Source of the DNA: Allolobophora icterica
Taxonomy: Eukaryota > Annelida > Clitellata > Crassiclitellata > Lumbricidae
Direction: 5' to 3'
NCBI GenBank assembly: GCA_963556255.1
Contig: OY744612.1
Coordinates: forward strand, 23,405,192 to 23,469,191
DNA length: 64,000 nt
The notes below the pieces were generated by a model. The model worked only from the letters and a program-made list of their open reading frames with translations. It searched no databases and was not told where the DNA came from. The translations under genes and the position numbers were made by a program. Positions 1 to 13,023 of the stretch are shown here, one piece after another; position 1 is the first letter of the stretch, and each line of letters begins with the position of its first letter.

Positions 1-170
1 TGATGGGAGATAGCCTAAAACCAATTGGGGAAAATACCTGTGGGTAGAAGCGATATGTATTGGGCAACTGTAGATCCAGTGGAACATAGCCCAGAACCAG
101 TTGGAAAATACCTAGAGTAGGAGTGATATGTATGGGCGGAAACCTCAGTGGACGATAGAAATAACCAGTG
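1..170. repeat. Two degenerate tandem units of about 76 bp
   Basis: The phrase ATAGCC..(A/G)AACCA.TTGG..AAATACCT followed by GATATGTAT occurs near positions 10 and 86 with substitutions, so this is a short degenerate tandem repeat cut by the window start. No coding signal is seen. Confidence 0.5.
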
Positions 171-179
171 GGGTAAGAC

Positions 180-238
180 GATTCCCTCAAAGAAGATTCC
201 CTCAAAGAAGATTCCCTCAAAGAAGATTTCCTCACAGA
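180..238. repeat. 15-bp minisatellite (GATTCCCTCAAAGAA)
   Basis: Four head-to-tail copies of GATTCCCTCAAAGAA, the last degenerate. The open frames here on both strands are translations of the repeat, not genes. Confidence 0.85.
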
Positions 239-429
239 GGGAATTGCTCTTTAACAAAGCCACAGAGTAAGGCCTACAGTACAATGAGGAGCGAGTTTCT
301 CCATTCCTCACATATCCAAATCTGGTCCACCCAACAGGTAGGCCCTATCAGTAGATTTATAACAGTATATTTCACTTATAAAGAGACTTACATTCATATC
401 AGCACATACCTGTATGCATAGTAAATGAG

Positions 430-456
430 CATATATATATATATATATATATATAT
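430..456. repeat. (AT)n microsatellite
   Basis: About 13 uninterrupted AT dinucleotides. Confidence 0.9.
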
Positions 457-459
457 TAT

Positions 460-950
460 GCGTAAATTTAAACATAATTATATACAAGTAGATCATATGA
501 TGCTGGGATGGGACAGAGACAGAGATACAAAGAGACAAAGACAGAGGAACAAAGACAGAGAGACAGAGAGACCGCGCGCGAGTGTAGAAGAAATAAAAAA
601 ATTCGTGGAGGGGGTTGACGTGATTCTGTGTTGACGTCGTCGGTGTTATCGCCATGTCAACCATGTCAACCGGTGATATGTCATTCTGTCAACACGGCGA
701 TTAGTTGACCATCGCCGTCGTCTTCGATTCGACTGACGTGTTTCGGGTGGGTTCGGTGAAAGGCCCCTTGGGAGCAATGGCTGTTCATAACAGACACTTT
801 AATGCCACGCCGTAATATATAGACACTTGCAGTGACGACCCTACAGAGGCTCGTTAAAAGGCGTTCTTCATCTGAGATCGAGAGATCAGTCGGCCGAGGC
901 ACAAACATGACATCGACGATCAAAGGATAGACAACCTCTTTTTGTAATGG
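460..950. other. No gene seen
   Basis: The stretch holds a short purine-rich CAGAGA tract (510-570) and a cluster of GTTGAC/GTCAAC pieces at 614-705, including a tandem CATGTCAAC at 653-671. No RNA gene or domain is recognised. Confidence 0.5.
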
Positions 951-954
951 AAGT

Positions 955-1178
955 GTAAATATAATGTGGTCTTCGTGTAATGTAAATATAATGTAATCTT
1001 CGTGTAATGTAAATATAATGTAATCTTCGTGTAATGTAAATATAATGTAATCTTCGTGTAACGTATTATTAATGTACTCTTCGTGTAATGTAAAATAATG
1101 TAATCTTCGTGTACTGTTAATTAATGTAATCTTCGTGCAATGTAAATTAATGTAATCTTCGTGTAATGTAAATCTTCG
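955..1178. repeat. Minisatellite, about 27-29 bp unit
   Basis: About eight tandem copies of TAATCTTCGTGTAATGTAAA plus an AT-rich filler of variable length. The minus-strand open frame repeating LHEDYI is the translation of this repeat and has no flanking coding sequence. Confidence 0.85.
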
Positions 1179-1179
1179 A

Positions 1180-1560
1180 AACTTTAAAGCGCCAGACACA
1201 AGCTGCCACAAGGAGACCAGATTAATGCTATATCAAATCAACTGCGCAAGACCCAGGTTATTCAGGTGCCAGGTCAGAATCCGGGAGGGAATCAGGCTGG
1301 GCAAGACAGCGCACGTGATTCTAAGTGGAAATTGACTATATGAAAACATGACTATATGACAACAATGGGCGTAGGTTTTTTAATGGTATGTAACGAAAGA
1401 AGTGTCTTTCGAAGGGTAGAGTAACGTCGCTCTGTTACTAGACAATTAAGGTCAATGGTCACGCTAATTGTATCTGACTGGGATGTTTACTTCGGGACTC
1501 TCAGCCATCATCTTTCGCCGGCAGACTTTGACCATATGAGGTCTTATGGCACCGATGGGA
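1180..1560. other. No gene seen
   Basis: Unique-looking sequence without a recognisable protein, RNA or mobile-element signature. Confidence 0.4.
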
Positions 1561-1564
1561 CTGC

Positions 1565-2775
<1,211 letters not shown>

Positions 2776-2929
2776 GGTGGATGTGTCCGAGCATCCTCAT
2801 ACTGGCTACTGACCACTGTAATGTCCATCCATCCGATGGTAAGCCATCACGCAGCGCTTGACCTCACAATCCGTCGCTTATGACGTCCGATGGCGTAAGA
2901 CGCTTAATTCCCACGACAGCCAGACCTTT

Positions 2930-3260
2930 TGCATTAGGTAGGATAAGGAAAGATCAAGATCAAGCAAAGCAGCTGAGGTAAGACAGGGTAAGCCAAAGTA
3001 AGGTAAAAGGTAAGATATGGTTAAAGAGGTGAGAATAGATGAGGTAATTTAAGGAAAATATACAAATACACAATATGATAAGGTCGCTTAGTCACTAGTT
3101 AGTGCTTAAGTCTTAAGATTATATGTGGTTACATGACGTAAAATCAGATAAGGTAAGAAAATGTAAGTTAATTTCAGGTAAGTTAGTGTAATAATTTTTT
3201 AAGGCAAAAATAAGACCCAGTAGGGTTACCTAGAGTTAAGTAGGGTGTGGTAAGATTCAA
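2930..3260 (+). repeat. GGTAA(G)-rich degenerate tract
   Basis: The pentanucleotide GGTAA/GGTAAG recurs every 5-20 bp (TAAGGTAAAAGGTAAG and similar). The same tract type recurs at 8055-8250, 25555-25620 and 26090-26300 on this strand, and at 15040-15310 and 59020-59290 on the other. Confidence 0.7.
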
Positions 3261-3269
3261 TAAACACAC

Positions 3270-3510
3270 AGAGAGACCTATGAACATCCACGTCATCTGT
3301 CAAATATTGACGGGAGTCCATTGTTTGGTTCCACGTGTATGCGTGGGCCACCATAGGTGACTATTCTAGTTTTGCTGTGAAATGTTCTGCTATCTGGTGT
3401 AATACTGTAGTCCTTAATAACATTTGACATCACATAGGGTAGCACAGAGAGCGCCTCTGGTTTTGTTTTCCTCTTTGAGCGGCGCTATATAAATGTTCAA
3501 TTGAAATTAT
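3270..3510 (+). mobile_element. CR1-like LINE/SINE 3' end
   Basis: Similar by eye to 33550-33790. It ends with a hairpin-type tail, GAGCGCCTCTGG...TTTGAGCGGCGCTATATAAAT, the form that ends the recognisable LINE reverse-transcriptase copies elsewhere in the window. No coding part remains. Confidence 0.55.
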
Positions 3511-4079
3511 GTCTTCGCATATGGGGGCCATCTTGCCCAACTTGACAAAAGTAAAATTGATAAGGGTTGGGGTGGTTCCAGATGCGGAATAAGGCATGTT
3601 CAACATGTTCGGCCGAACAGGGGCCCCACACTTGGGGAGCCCCACGCATGCAAGAGAAAACATTTTCAATAGTAAATATGGCCTGCAATTGTAATATTCT
3701 TTTACCACGAGTCACTCTAATATTGTTAAACCGTAAAAGATGTGAGCTTTAACTCTAGACTGGATAATTATAACACGTTTTATGTGTCCTTTTGTTGTGA
3801 TTCTCGTGAGTTTTACTGAACAGGACATTCAAATTTGTTAATCCGACCCTGGGTGGCTCACAGCCCAGGCCACGTTCCTGGGAAACCATAACAGGCGGTT
3901 GCCGTGAGCAGTTAGCCCCATCTTCCCCGACGCACAGAGAAATGTGGTTAGAGGAAGCGCCGCCGGTGACAGTCGAGGTTGTCAGGGAAGGACTTTTGGT
4001 GAATGCTGGACGAATAGCAAGACAGCGATGACTTTCCTTCAATCAATGACTCAATCAATCGCTCCTTGTTGTTCGTTTC

Positions 4080-4765
4080 CGTTTGAATGGCCGCGGGAAG
4101 GGAAGCAGGAACGGCGGAAGGAAGCCAAGCATGGAGGTAGAGAGAGACACAGGGAAGACCAGAACGGTGGAAGGGAGGCAAGCATGGAGGTAGAGAGAGA
4201 GAGACAAGGGGAAGAGACAAGGAGAGGGGCGGCCAGAACGGTGGGAGGCCATGAGAGAGTTAGAGAGACAAGGGAAGGAAGGCAGGAACGGTGGAAGGGA
4301 GGCAAGCATGGAGGTAAAGAGAGAGAAAAGAGACAGAGAGACAGAGACAGAGACAGGGAGAGGGGGCGGCCAGAACGGTGGAAGGAAGGCCACGAGAGAA
4401 TCAGAGAGACAAGGGAAGGAAGGCAGGAAAGGTGGAAGGAAGGAAAGTAGAGAGATGTAGAGACAAGGGGCAGTGGCCGAGCGATGGATGGAATGGGAAG
4501 GGGTGACCTTAAATTAGCTCATCGAGAGAGGGAGTGTGTCGATGATGAGTATGATAGTGATGTTCCAGACGCCGCAGACGGAAGTTCTGGTTCCCTACGC
4601 CATCTGTCGACAGATCGATGCCTAAATATGGAGGAGGAAGAAAAGGAGAAGCAGGAGGAGGGCAGGAGGAAAAGAAGTAGGAAGACGAGAAGAAACGCGA
4701 AGAATGAGAGGACAAGGAGGGAGGAACAAGAGGAGGAGACGACAGAGGAGGAAGAGATTTAGGGA
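4080..4765. repeat. Purine-rich imperfect repeats
   Basis: Imperfect units such as GGGAGGCAAGCATGGAGGTA with GAGAGACAAGGGAAGGAAGG recur about every 100 bp. The 168-residue frame is low-complexity R/E/G translation and is not called as a gene. Confidence 0.7.
4430..4545 (+). repeat. 115-bp direct repeat, copy 1
   Basis: Nearly identical to 5003-5118. Both contain GGGGCAGTGGCCGAGCGATGG, which resembles the 5' half of a serine/leucine tRNA (A-box GTGGCCGAGCG), followed by GGTGACCTTAAATTAGCTC. A tRNA-derived origin is inferred; no B-box was found. Confidence 0.7.
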
Positions 4766-5002
4766 GCGAAAGAAAGAAAGAAAGAAAGAGGAGGAATGAT
4801 CATTTAGAGGAGGATTGCAGGAGGAAGGAAGAATACAAAGTTGGAAAAAGAGCGAAGGACGAATATTTGAGGACACAGGACTATAACGAAAATGAACTAC
4901 AGAATGGAATAAACCTTGGAGAGTAATAGGGAGTAAGAGATAGAAGGATGAAACAAATAGAGAAGAAGGCTTGTGGAGAGGAGGAAGAAGAAGGAGATTT
5001 AA

Positions 5003-5118
5003 GGTGGAAGGAAGGAAAGTAGAGAGATGTAGAGACAAGGGGCAGTGGCCGAGCGATGGATGGAATGGGAAGGGGTGACCTTAAATTAGCTCATCGAGGG
5101 AGGGAGTGTGTCGATGAA
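5003..5118 (+). repeat. 115-bp direct repeat, copy 2
   Basis: Second copy of the unit at 4430-4545, 573 bp downstream, with one or two substitutions. It runs straight into a SINE tail ending GAAGTCGCTAA. Confidence 0.7.
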
Positions 5119-5332
5119 AATTGAAACCCGCCATCGCGTCATGTGGAGGTAAGAAAAATGAAGTCGCTAATACTTCAATACTTCAAAGTTTAGTGGTTTG
5201 CGTGTTGGATGGAAAACCCAGAGGTCGGCGATTCAAATCCTGCCAAGGAAGAAAAAAATAGGATATATCAATAAACCCGGCATCGTGTCATGGGCGGAGG
5301 TAAGAAAAATTAAATCGCTAATACTTCACAGT
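5119..5332 (+). mobile_element. tRNA-derived SINEs (tail plus full copy)
   Basis: A SINE tail (AGGTAAGAAAAATGAAGTCGCTAA) at about 5149 is followed by a tRNA-like head at 5187-5255, with A-box-like TTTAGTGGTTTGCG and B-box-like GATTCAAATCC. A second tail ends near 5330. The same family occurs at 17690-17745, 31381-31545, and in both arms of the palindromic element (39342-39526, 49374-49558). Confidence 0.65.
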
Positions 5333-6480
5333 TCACACCCATGGCTATCTCTCGGGATTATAGCTTAGCGGACTTCTCTATAAATATTTAATGTGTTATC
5401 AAGGCAGGCAGGCCTGCATGCATGCAGATATATATCTGTAATATCGCACATGAACATATAAAAAGTAGAGCCTAATCTGGAAGATATTGAATATTTTTAA
5501 AGCAACGCTTTTCCCCAAATGAGCTTAGAATATGCCATACCAGACATCAGTCAGGTCTAGGATCCTTTCCGTTAAATTAAGAATATATCTGGAGCCATCT
5601 TTCCATGTAACGCAAAAGCACCTGCCCTGCAAAGGGCGGGACTAGAGTGGAAAGGTAAGATAATCGCAGGTTTTTAATTTCTGATTAATTTTCAGTTTCG
5701 AACACGCCGGTAATTAATTAGTTCACAATCGAAACTTTGTCGCTGGGCTTCTGAACGTCATGACATGCTAAGTTCAGTTGTATTGCATTGCATTGTCTTG
5801 CTTGACGTAGGCATTGTATTGTATTGCATAGTTCAATATTGTATTGCAATTGTGTCTTTTTATTTTAATATATTGCATAGTACAATACTGCATTGCCATT
5901 TGAATTTCTGCGAGATAAGTTCAATTCAACTACACACGATTTCATTCTAATATTTGAAATTTCACTTATCAGCTCAAGTACAGTTTGAAAGTTTGAGGAA
6001 GAGTGCGCAGAGGACATTAAATTTCTGAGTATTTTAGGTACTGTATAGGCCTACATAAAACTGAGTTTCAGCCTAACGATTTAGCAATCAAGGCCAAACA
6101 AAACTCAGGTGTAACGTTGGGCGCATTTGTTTGGCAATGACAAGAGTGCAAGAGATGATGGGATGGTTCCATTTATGGTGCTGTTTCATTCTGTTACCAT
6201 GGGTGATCTCGTTCGTGCATAGGGTGACTTCATTCATGGGGTGATTTCCTTCGTTTGCCATGGGGTTACTGATTTCGTTAGTAGATTTCATACGGAGAGT
6301 GAGCATGCCGTTGGCATTTCGTGTGCATGGAGTGACCGAGCTTAATATCTGCTGAGGCTATTTCGTTGCTCTGGCTCGATTTGGGGCAAAGCGTCGAATG
6401 TGATTTCATTATAGTCGCTAACCAGTTGCCTGCGTGGATATACATCGCCACTGACTCCTTCGCGACCTGTAGCAATGTAC
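5333..6480. other. No gene seen
   Basis: AT-rich sequence with a degenerate ATTGTATTGCA-type tract at 5775-5900. No domain or RNA gene recognised. Confidence 0.45.
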
Positions 6481-6494
6481 TCACTCATCAAACC

Positions 6495-6765
6495 CATCCA
6501 TCAATCAATCAATGTAAAAGCCAATCGTCCATCAGACCATCCATCCGACCATCCATCCATCCATCCGACCATCCATCCATCCATCCATCCATCCATCCAT
6601 CCATCCATCCATCCATCCATCCATCCATCCATCCATCCATCCATCCATCCATCCATCCATCCATCCATCCATCCATCCATCCATCCATCCATCCATCCAT
6701 CCATCCATCCATCCATCCATTCATCCGTACGTCCGTCTATCCATCCGTCCATCCATAAACTAGGA
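6495..6765. repeat. (CCAT)n microsatellite
   Basis: A long, mostly perfect CCAT tetranucleotide array. The SIHPSIHP and MDGWMDGW frames are its translations. Confidence 0.95.
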
Positions 6766-7200
6766 CCCCATCGATTACCTGGATAAAAACCTTCCTTAGC
6801 GGTGCATAGCAGCGCATTCAACCACCAGCTCATCCATCCATCAATCTATACATCAACCCATCCATCAACCAATCCGTCCGTCAATCAATGTGTCAATCAA
6901 TCCATGCATATTTTGTATTTATTCAAATTATTCTAATCTGTCCTATTCTATGACATTGACTTCTATAGCGCCTTTGTCATAACTCATGAGACATCGGACG
7001 ACGACGGTGGCTTCAATTGAAACCTGGACAGAAGATGAATGTATTTTACATTGAAGTATTGGACCTGATTGATCATTGTTTATTAACTGAACACGATCTG
7101 CAATTTGTCTCATTCTTCGCATGGAGTTCTACATAAAACATTAATGCGCGCAGAACTCCGCGCAAACAGCAAATATTGCTGCAATCAGGTCGCTCGAAAA
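6766..7200. other. No gene; possible LINE-tail remnant near 6950-7010
   Basis: TTGACTTCTATAGCGCCTTTGTC resembles the reverse complement of the CR1-like tail motif (GCGCTATATAAAT), but the second hairpin half is missing. Confidence 0.3.
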
Positions 7201-7745
7201 CATCATCATCGGTGATGTTGTTTGTTGTTGTTGTCGTCCATATCATCATCATCACCGTCATGACCACGACACAATCATCACAGTCACCACCGCCACTAAC
7301 ACCGCAACCACCAACACCATCATCAGCTCATGTTCTACACGAACTATTTGTTACCTCCTATAAAAGCCATTGGACACACTTTGCGAGCCCGTTTACATAA
7401 CCGAATCATCCCACCTGCTGACAATCTAGCTCGTAAAACTTTTATAATTAGGATGATCTATACTTGATAAAACTTTCATGTACACCAAAGTGCGGTTAGC
7501 AGTTGGTTCAATAAAGGATATACTTACTTACTATTACCAACCCATCATCACCATCACCACCACGACCATCATTACCACCATCTCCATTACCATCATCACA
7601 GTTATCGCCATCTTCATAATTATAAGCCTACACATTCACAATATACCTCAACAACTTATGATAATAATACCATCACGATCAACAACATCATCATTATCAT
7701 GATCATGATCGTCATCATCATCATCATCGTCATCATCCCCGCCAT
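7200..7745. repeat. Degenerate CAT/CAC triplet tracts
   Basis: Interrupted CATCAT, CACCAC and ATCACC triplets in two blocks (7200-7335 and 7530-7745). Confidence 0.7.
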
Positions 7746-8054
7746 TGTCATCATGACTGGCGGCGTATTTTGTAGCACCTGAAACCGTTGTGTGCTGGAG
7801 CCATATAAATGAATCGTGGTGCCGTGCTTCTGATAACGCGTTTAACGGTCATGTCATGAGTCAGCGCAAGTGACATGACGATTGACTGTCTTCGGTCACG
7901 CGACATGGAAAGCTTGTCGTCTTCCACCTGACCCCAATATGTTGCCCCTGTCAGATATATAAAACCCTCTGAGGATTCCACACGGGGAGCCTAGGCTTCG
8001 TGCAAGTGTTGCCCAACCAAATGCCATAAGCGGGTTGTTCAGAAGGTCTTTCGG

Positions 8055-8250
8055 GTGAAGCACGGTCGATCAACTAAAGGTATGGTAAGGTATCATATGT
8101 TGCTGTAATTGTACGGTGTTTAAGTTAAGGTAAGGTAACGCAAGATGGTGTAAGGTAGAGCTAGGTCGTGTAATCTATGATTTGAAATACCATAGTGTTT
8201 GCTACAGTGTTAAGTTAGCTAAGGTGATTTAAGGTAGATTAAGGCAGAGT
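8055..8250 (+). repeat. GGTAA-rich degenerate tract
   Basis: Same composition as 2930-3260, with repeated TAAGGTAAGGTAA-like words. Confidence 0.6.
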
Positions 8251-8309
8251 CGATTGATATCTCGTGTATTATGAAAATCAGCAACAGAAGATTCCAGCAA
8301 AGATTAGCT

Positions 8310-8646
8310 CAGAGGTGGCGAACCTTTTTTAAGGTGCGTGCCAAAATGCTGCTAAATCGTTTTAAAAAATACCGTCGCGTGCCCATCGGAATATTACACA
8401 GTATATAATTATTTTTCCCTCATAGGTTTTAGTTAACAAAGAGTAACAAAAATGAATTAAAGACGTTATTTCAAAGATTGTTTTGAATTGGCATTAAAAT
8501 GAAGTCTCAACAAGGAATATGTAGATTCCTACAGGGATTTTGTATTTCTAAGTTTGAAATTTTGGGGGACGCTCTAAATTCCGCGTGCCCAAAAAATTTC
8601 AACGCGTGCCACTTTGGGCACGCGTGCCATAGGTTCGCCATCCCTG
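8310..8646. mobile_element. hAT-type MITE with intact 8-bp TSD
   Basis: The element is 337 bp. It begins CAGAGGTGGCGAACCT and ends AGGTTCGCCATCCCTG, imperfect terminal inverted repeats of the hAT type. It is flanked on both sides by GATTAGCT (8302-8309 and 8647-8654), an 8-bp target-site duplication as expected for hAT transposase. There is no transposase frame, so it is non-autonomous. Confidence 0.9.
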
Positions 8647-8969
8647 GATTAGCTTACAGAACTTAGACTAAGGTAAAGTAAGGTAATATCATGTAATATT
8701 ACTATAGAACGTCCACCTGGTTTAGTCTTCCAGACCTTTTTCGGTCAGGTCCAAGTTCTAAAGCGGCAGGTCTTTTAGAACTAAAAACACGCCATCTGCC
8801 CTAGCGGTAGGAAAATTAACACCTGAAAAGCATACATTATACAATAGGTCTGCACAAGACAATTCTCACCGACTCTCGCCGTCACGTACAAGAGTGGTTG
8901 TAACTGCAACTATTAAGCACCAGGCAATCCGTAGATTGACTACTCTCTCTTATCTCAAAGCTTTCCTTC

Positions 8970-9150
8970 TGATACCTTCTGTACATCTGTCCGTAACCTG
9001 GGTGTAGTTCTTGATAGTTCCCTTTCCTTTTCTGACCATTTTCTCTAATCTCACCCGCTTATGCTACTACCATCTTCGACGTCTCAAAGCTATCCGAAGA
9101 TCTGTCTCCAGTCTTTACCTCCATTGTCCAAGCCTTCAAAATCCACTCCA
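8970..9150 (+). pseudogene. CR1/Jockey-like LINE reverse-transcriptase fragment
   Basis: Translation across frameshifts gives SVRNLGVVLDSSLSFSDHF followed by HLRRLKAIRRSV, the thumb-region motif of CR1/Jockey-group LINEs. The intact-frame LINE at 16600 has the equivalent SVRDLGVILDSTLSF. It is short, broken, and clearly a relic. Confidence 0.75.
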
Positions 9151-9354
9151 CTCTCGATTTAAATTGTACGCAGTTTAATTGTCAGAAAAATTGTCATCAT
9201 CATTATCAGCAGAACTAGCACCACCTTATAAACAAAAACAAAACCATATTTTAGGCAGATATTCTTTCATTTTGTATTCAACTTCAATTAGTAATCCTTA
9301 CAGATTGCAACGCAAGGTCAACAAAAGACAGATGAAGAACTTCATGGTATGTTT

Positions 9355-10885
9355 AATATATCTGAACTAAAGAACATATAATTATTAACTAAAGAACGCA
9401 TCTTAGCTAAAGAACGCGTCTTAACTAAAGAACCTATCTTAACTAAAGAACACATCTTAACTAAAGAACTATCTTAACTAAAGAACACATCTTAACTAAA
9501 GAACATATCTTAACTAAAGAACTCATCTTAACTAAAGAACTATCTTAACTAAAGAACACATCTTAACTAAAGAACCTATCTTAACTAAAGAACACATCTT
9601 AGCCAAAAAAAGAACCCATCTTAACAAAAGAACTATCTTAGCTAAAGAACTCATCTAAACTAAACAATACATCTTAACTAAATAATATAAATAATATATC
9701 TTAACTAAGAACACAGCTTAACTGAAGAACTGTGTTAACTAAAGAACACACCTTAACTAAATATCTCAACTAAAGAACACATCTAAACTAAACAATATCT
9801 TAACTAAAGAAGTTAGAACACATGTAAACTAAAGAACTATCCTAACTAAACTACACATCTTAACTAAATAACATATCTTAACAACAGAACACATCTTGAC
9901 TAAAGATCTATCTTAAGTAAAGAACACAACTTAACTAAAGAACATATCTTAACTAGAGAAGACATCTTTACTAAAGAAATATTTTGACTTAAAACGCATT
10001 TTAACTAAAAGACTATCTTAATTAAAGAACACATCTGAACTAAAGAACTATCTTAATTAAAGAACACATCTAAGCCAAAAAACTATTCTCACCAACGAAC
10101 AAGCCTTAACAAATGAACACATAAAAACAAAAGAACTGTCTTTCCTAAAGAACACATAAAAATAAAGAACACATCTTAGCTAAACAACACATCTAAGCTA
10201 AAGGACTGTCTTAACTAAAGAACACGTCAAACCTCAAGAACTATATAAACCAAAGAACATATATTAGCTGAAGAACATATCTTAACTAAGGAACACGTTT
10301 TAACTAAAGAACTATCTTATGCAAAGAAAACATCTAAACTAAAGAACTATCTTGACTAAAAACACATCTAAACTAAAGAACTACTTTAACTATAGAACAC
10401 ATATCAACTATAGATTTATCTTAACTAAAGAAGACGTCCATACCAAAGAACTATCTTAACTATATAAAGAACACATCTTAGCTAAATAACTATCTTAACT
10501 AAAGAACACATCAAAACTAAGCAAGTATCTTAGCCAAACAACAAAATCTTAGTGGCAGAACATATCTTGGCCAAAGACCACAACTTAACTAAAGAACTAT
10601 CTTAAATACAGAACACATATAAACTAAAGAAATATCTTAACAAAAGAACGCATCTTAACTAAAGAACGCGACTTAACTAAAGGATACATCTTAACTAAAG
10701 AACTATCTTAACTAAAGAACACATCTATATTAAAGAACAATCCAAACTAAAGAAAGAACACGACTGAACTAAAGAACTGTCTTAACTAAAGAAACGTCTT
10801 AACTAAAGAACTATCTTAACTAAAAATCACATCTAAACTAAAGAACTAGCCTAATTAAAGAACACATCTGAACTAAAGAACATAA
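9355..10885. repeat. 1.5-kb minisatellite, 17-19-bp unit
   Basis: Dozens of degenerate head-to-tail copies of TTAACTAAAGAACACATC, often alternating with the shorter TTAACTAAAGAACTATC, giving a higher-order unit of about 35 bp. Copy B keeps only about 215 bp of this array (53275-53490). There are no spacers of the kind a CRISPR array would have, and no coding sequence. Confidence 0.95.
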
Positions 10886-12018
10886 GTAATGGACGTATCA
10901 AATGGCACTGCACTGGATATCAAATGGCACTGCACTGGATATCAATTTTGAATCCTAGAAGAAAATGGCACAACATAATATTACTTTCAATAGTACCATT
11001 TGAAAGCTTATTAAATGCTGATTATATTTTGTCAGAGTAATATTTTCCCATTTTCTACTCCTTCAGTGGCAAAAAGTAAAAAATACAGAAAATTTATTTT
11101 AAAAAAAATTGTTTTTGCTAAATTTCTCAAAAACGGCTTTAATTAGTCAAAAATACATATGGATCAAAAAGATAGCTCTTATCAAGTCCTACAATTTAAC
11201 AAAGAAGACGTCGAAATCGGATAATAAGTGGCCGAGATGCAAGTGATTTAAAAAGTCCTTTTTCCGCCATCTTGAATCCAATATGGCGGCTAAGCGATCA
11301 ATAAGCGGATCATGTGACCAATTTTTTTGACATACTTTGATGACCTATAATAACCCTGTGAGGTCAAACTGAGGGTACATTGAAGTGCACACGAAACATG
11401 AGCTAGCTGCTTGACTACCTCTACGAGTTCACCCAAAAGGGCGGCGCGCGATGCTCTTGCCGTTCGAGGAATTCTTTTAATGAGCGCGCCTCTACGACCG
11501 GGTGCAAGAGGTTCGATACTGAAGGTACAATAATGCGTTGTCCGTCGGGAACGGGCTGTGTTTGGATGGATATGTGATTTTCAGGGTCTGCTGTAGAAGA
11601 AGATAACCAAATCTCTGCCGGTGGCTGGCCAGATCCGGGGCAAGGAGAAGGCCTAGGCCCATGACGATGACTGGTGCCATCCGATGAATGTGTTTCAAAT
11701 CTGGCCAAGCATTAACGACATGTCCCGTTTCCCTTAGTAGACTTCCTATTCATGTTATGGGGGTCCATAGAGTAGTGGTAACATCACTGGCGTGAAGTGC
11801 AGTAGGTAGCGGGATCGCCTCCCGTAACCCTCCAAGGTCCACACAGCCTATCAATTCGCGAGATGGCGCGTTTGTGAAAATGAGCTGTAGCACAAGATGG
11901 GCGCCTTGCAAGGCTGCCGTGTACAGTTAAAATTCGACTACTGTAATAACTTGTGATCATCCGTTCATACTGATTTGTAATCATACTGCGTAATTGTCAG
12001 TTTGAAAATATTAAACGA
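10886..12018. other. No confident gene; A-specific segment
   Basis: This block up to about 12310 is missing from copy B, whose array joins directly to CTACGCTCGGC. It holds a 22-bp direct repeat (ATCAAATGGCACTGCACTGG) at 10907-10953. A short inverted pair, CCGCCATCTTG...TATGGCGG, lies at 11266-11292. Open frames of 60-95 codons on the minus strand near 11421-11984 show no recognisable domain. Confidence 0.5.
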
Positions 12019-12056
12019 AGATTATTATTATTATAATAATTATTATTATTATTATA

Positions 12057-12101
<45 letters not shown>

Positions 12102-12225
12102 TTTTTTTTATCGCCCGAGGTAGCAAGGATCCCTCAGGCTCTAAGAAACTATATCAAGTTAGAGGTTCTCGTCCCCCATGTGCTGATCAAAAGAGCCTCT
12201 AAATGCAACGGCGTTGAACCGTTGA

Positions 12226-12273
<48 letters not shown>
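12019..12273 (-). mobile_element. LINE 3' end embedded in (ATT)n
   Basis: A 116-bp minus-strand LINE tail (12111-12226) has (ATT)n on both sides (12019-12100 and 12227-12273). The tail matches the 3' end of the larger copy at 36981-37768: TCGCCCGAGGTA..AAGATCCCTCAGGC, here slightly diverged. On its own strand it ends in A residues then (TAA)n. Confidence 0.8.
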
Positions 12274-12274
<1 letters not shown>

Positions 12275-12360
12275 TTCAAGCGATAAGAATTTTACTCAAA
12301 CGGGACAAAATGTAAACAGCTACGCTCGGTCTGCAAGAGACAATGCGTTGTCATGGCAAT

Positions 12361-13023
12361 TGTAATTGTAATTGTAATTGTAACCGAAAACTTATATAGC
12401 GCCACTCAAATCAGCGGCGCTTTCAACCCGCATCAATGCCGGCACCGGCAAAAAGGAAAGTTTTCAGGCGTCTACGGAACTGGAGAGGGGAGAGGGCAAG
12501 AAGCTCTTGGCGGAGAAACAAGGGGAGACAGTTCCAAGCAGAGGGGCCAACATAGGCGAAACTTCTCGATTGTCCTGTGGAAGATCGCATGCGAGGGACA
12601 ACCATAAGGCCGCGAGCCGAAGATCGCAAGGAAGCCCTCGCAGGCAAGGAAGAAACTGGGTTGCAAAAATTCATTAGGTAAGACGGAGCAGAGGCAGTAA
12701 GGCAGTTGCGCATGAGAGTGAGGGTTTTAAACTGAATTCGCTGTTTAGCAGGGAGCCAGTGGAGAGAATCACGGATAAAGGCAGAAATGTGGGCAAACTT
12801 AGGAATGTCACCTATAAGCCGAGCAGCAGCATTAAGGATAGTCTGGAGTTTGTGCATATTGGAGGAGGAAAGGCCAATGTACACAGCATTGCCAAAGTCT
12901 ACCCTAGTGCAGATCAGAGCATGGACCAATGTAGTAACAGCATGAAATGAAAGAGACTTGCGGATGGATCGGAGCTGGCGTAGATGATAAAAGCAAGATC
13001 TGGATACAAGGTTAACTTGATCA
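12361..13023 (-). pseudogene. 5'-truncated CR1-like LINE, reverse-transcriptase C-terminus
   Basis: The minus-strand frame at 12423-12929 (168 codons) reads the C-terminal part of a CR1-like reverse transcriptase. Visible motifs are LNAAARLIGDIPKF, SLHWLPAKQRIQFK, PSAWNCLPLFLR and RRLKTFLF. The tail GTGGCGCTATATAAG followed by (TTACAA)n lies at 12365-12395. Copy B has an uninterrupted site here (GGCAATGATGATGTCATAGG near 53520), so the insertion post-dates the duplication. Flanking CAAT on both sides may be the target-site duplication. Confidence 0.85.

Noticed and set aside
11421..11984. Small minus-strand protein genes
   Set aside because: Overlapping frames of 66-95 codons with no domain, no conserved counterpart in copy B and no clear signals.
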